Assembly (NCBI GenBank): GCA_965203755.1
Contig: OZ241910.1
Span: 2,728,001 to 2,792,000 of the forward strand
Reading direction: 5' to 3'
From: UBA6055 sp965203755
GTDB taxonomy: Bacteria; Chloroflexota; Anaerolineae; Aggregatilineales; Phototrophicaceae
DNA length: 64,000 nt
The notes under the pieces are model-generated. The model was not told the origin of the DNA. It saw only the letters and a program-made list of their open reading frames with translations, and made no database searches. The first letter of the stretch is position 1. Every line of letters begins with the position of its first letter. The position numbers and the translations under genes were made by a program. This document shows, piece after piece, positions 62,578-64,000 of the stretch.

Positions 62578-63867
62578 CTAGACTCTGTACAGGTAGTCTT
62601 TCAGAATGACGTGCGCTGAAGATTGGCGCAGGCGGTTAAGCGCCTGGGCTTCCAGCTGACGGACGCGCTCGCGGGTGACGCCGATGGTTTGACCTACCTC
62701 TTCAAGTGTATAGACGCGCCCGTCCCCAAGGCCATAGCGCAGACGCAAAATCTGGGCCTCGCGCGGCGGCAGCTTGTCAAGCGCCTGCTGCAACTGGACA
62801 TGAAGCAGATGGGTCGCCACTTCGTCGGCGGGCGCCAGGCTCTTGGTGTCCTCAACGAAATCGCCAAAGGTGGAATCACCTTCGTCGTCAACCGGCGCTT
62901 CCAGGCTTACCGGCCGGCGCGAGATTTCCAGCAGGTTTTCAACTTTGTCAGGTGTGGTGTCCATGCCGCGCGCCAATTCGTCGATTTTGGGTTCGCGTCC
63001 CAATTCTTGCAAAAGCTGCAACTGAACCCGGCGCATCCGATTTAACTGATCTCCCATGTGAACCGGCACGCGGATGGTGCGTCCCTGGTCGGCGACGGCG
63101 CGGCTGACCGCCTGGCGGATCCACCAGGTGGCATAAGTGCTGAACTTATGTCCTCGCTGATATTCAAACTTGTTGGTGGCGCGAATGAGACCGATATTGC
63201 CTTCTTGAATCAAATCGAGGAACGGCACGCCGCGCCCGATGTACTTTTTGGCGACGCTGATGACCAGCCGCGCGTTGGCGCGGATGAGATGCTCCTGCGC
63301 CTTTTCGCCGTCCATCATCTGCCCGCGCAGGTCTTGTTCTTCGCTCCAAGTCAGTTCATCAACATCCGCCTCTTCACAATTCTCAAGGCGCGCGCGCGCG
63401 AACTCGGCCGCTTCCATCCGCTTTGCCAAGTGAACCTCTTCTTGGGCAGTCAGCAGGGGCACGCGCCCGGCTTCTTTGAGATAAAGCCCAACAACATCAT
63501 CGGTATCCAGCGCCGCCTGGTAGCCGGCGTCGCTGGTCAAGTCCTTTTTCAAGATCAGACGCAACGCATCGCGTTCGTCAACATCATCCTCTTCATCGCT
63601 GTCAGAAATCAGGGAGTCGGTGGCTGGCTTCTCGGTTTTGGCATCGTCATCGCTCCGTTTGTTCGGAATGACCTCAATGCCGGCTTCCACCAGGCTGTCC
63701 ATAACATCATCAAGCAGGACGACGTCGCTTTCGACATCGGGCATCAATTCAAGGATATCGGTGTAGGTGATGAATCCTTGTTTGTTCGCCTTGTCGACGA
63801 GTTGCCTCTGAATTTCTTCTCGCCGGGTCGTGTTTGTTGCATTGTCCAATACAGCTACCACAGACAT
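62578..63867 (-). CDS. rpoD: Primary RNA polymerase sigma factor (sigma-70)
   Basis: 429 residues. N-terminal region 1.1 (about 15-70), an acidic linker, region 1.2 (VGLYLKEAGRVPLLTAQEE), region 2 (RANARLVISVAKKYIGRGVPFLDLIQ and FSTYATWWIRQAVSRAV), region 3, and region 4 with LRLRYGLGDGR and TLEEVGQTIGVTRERVRQLE. It directs the promoters listed in this window. It is shorter than the E. coli version because the non-conserved region is compact. A palindrome and a partial plus-strand ORF lie upstream. Confidence 0.97.
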   Translation of the reverse strand: MSVVAVLDNATNTTRREEIQRQLVDKANKQGFITYTDILELMPDVESDVVLLDDVMDSLVEAGIEVIPNKRSDDDAKTEKPATDSLISDSDEEDDVDERDALRLILKKDLTSDAGYQAALDTDDVVGLYLKEAGRVPLLTAQEEVHLAKRMEAAEFARARLENCEEADVDELTWSEEQDLRGQMMDGEKAQEHLIRANARLVISVAKKYIGRGVPFLDLIQEGNIGLIRATNKFEYQRGHKFSTYATWWIRQAVSRAVADQGRTIRVPVHMGDQLNRMRRVQLQLLQELGREPKIDELARGMDTTPDKVENLLEISRRPVSLEAPVDDEGDSTFGDFVEDTKSLAPADEVATHLLHVQLQQALDKLPPREAQILRLRYGLGDGRVYTLEEVGQTIGVTRERVRQLEAQALNRLRQSSAHVILKDYLYRV

Positions 63868-63914
63868 GCCTTTCTATTAACCGAGTTTGACACCCATCGC
63901 TTATAATAAATTGT

Positions 63915-64000
63915 ATGTACGTACAGGAACAGATTTTGAATTGTGCAAGATTTGATATTGATTTTTCAGATATTCATGCACTGCCATGCTTAAGAAAATT
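63915..64000 (+). CDS. Possible partial gene running off the right edge
   Basis: An ATG at 63915 opens a frame of at least 28 codons to the end of the window, beginning MYVQEQILNCARFD. It is divergent from rpoD. There is no ribosome site or clear promoter, and no family is recognised. It could be a chance open frame. Confidence 0.2.
   Translation, partial: MYVQEQILNCARFDIDFSDIHALPCLRK

Noticed and set aside
62487..62590. Minus-strand frame ending just before the GNAT start (LAIRLEAVGQAP)
   Set aside because: Coding-like but without a usable start codon; it overlaps the rpoD 3' end in another frame.
1..64000. CRISPR arrays, rRNA, tRNA, IS elements or prophage
   Set aside because: None recognised by eye; a tRNA or RNA covariance search would be decisive.

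Overview
The window is about 64 kb of a GC-moderate (high-50s %) bacterial chromosome, densely packed with housekeeping and biosynthetic genes. I see no rRNA, tRNA, CRISPR array, IS element or prophage. Several features point to Chloroflexota, probably an Anaerolineae-like lineage: LysW-dependent lysine synthesis, a paired B12-binding radical SAM protein and radical-SAM-associated protein, a 7-TM/GAF/HTH regulator and DUF2085 and CcdA-TlpA proteins. Peptidoglycan genes (membrane-anchored MurF, Ddl, MurQ) show that the cell has a murein wall. Taxonomy is an inference from gene content only.

Layout. 1-2.9 kb: end of a secreted Ig-like repeat protein and two GT2 glycosyltransferases. 2.9-4.2 kb: hpf and comF-like genes (minus). 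4.5-6.3 kb: a pgeF-yggS-yggT cluster (the ylmD-E-G group). 6.3-10.9 kb: a coiled-coil zinc-ribbon protein, a polyprenyl sugar transferase, a large membrane protein and a PspA-like protein. 10.9-14.3 kb: DUF2085, TlpA and a CcdA-TlpA fusion (thiol redox). 14.6-19.5 kb: CCA-adding-type nucleotidyltransferase, a small membrane protein, UbiA prenyltransferase, an M1-type lipoprotein peptidase and a VOC protein. 19.5-23.7 kb: PEP carboxylase and YifB/ComM. 23.9-26.1 kb: a metal-dependent alcohol dehydrogenase family member and a double-SnoaL protein.

26.1-35.9 kb is the centre of interest: a LysW (amino-group carrier) alpha-aminoadipate lysine pathway. lysW-lysX-lysY-lysZ-lysJ-lysK-homocitrate synthase form one compact minus-strand operon. 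lysT-lysU (homoaconitase subunits) form a second minus-strand unit, and an MFS transporter faces the other way between them. Upstream of lysW, and not recorded by ordinary gene finding, lies a 19-codon leader ORF with the run Lys-Lys-Ile-Lys-Lys. Behind it are mutually exclusive hairpins and an intrinsic terminator, the textbook layout of a ribosome-mediated attenuator that senses lysyl-tRNA.

36.1-38.3 kb: rpmF, fabD and an enoyl-CoA hydratase family gene. 38.3-41.8 kb: murQ, a serine hydrolase and an MFS transporter (muropeptide salvage). 41.8-46.8 kb: a MOSC-like protein, an APH-family kinase, PlsC, an RsuA-family pseudouridine synthase and a membrane GT2. 47.1-52.8 kb: an operon of radical SAM protein, alpha/beta hydrolase, membrane MurF and Ddl. 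53.3-54.9 kb: psuG and the radical-SAM-associated protein. 55.0-59.9 kb: two small membrane proteins, an SRAP-domain protein, a membrane-tailed XseA homologue and FtsK. 59.9-63.9 kb: the 7-TM regulator, a GNAT acetyltransferase and the primary sigma factor RpoD.

Several operons begin with near-consensus sigma-70 promoters (rpmF, ftsK), which fits the RpoD encoded at the right end.
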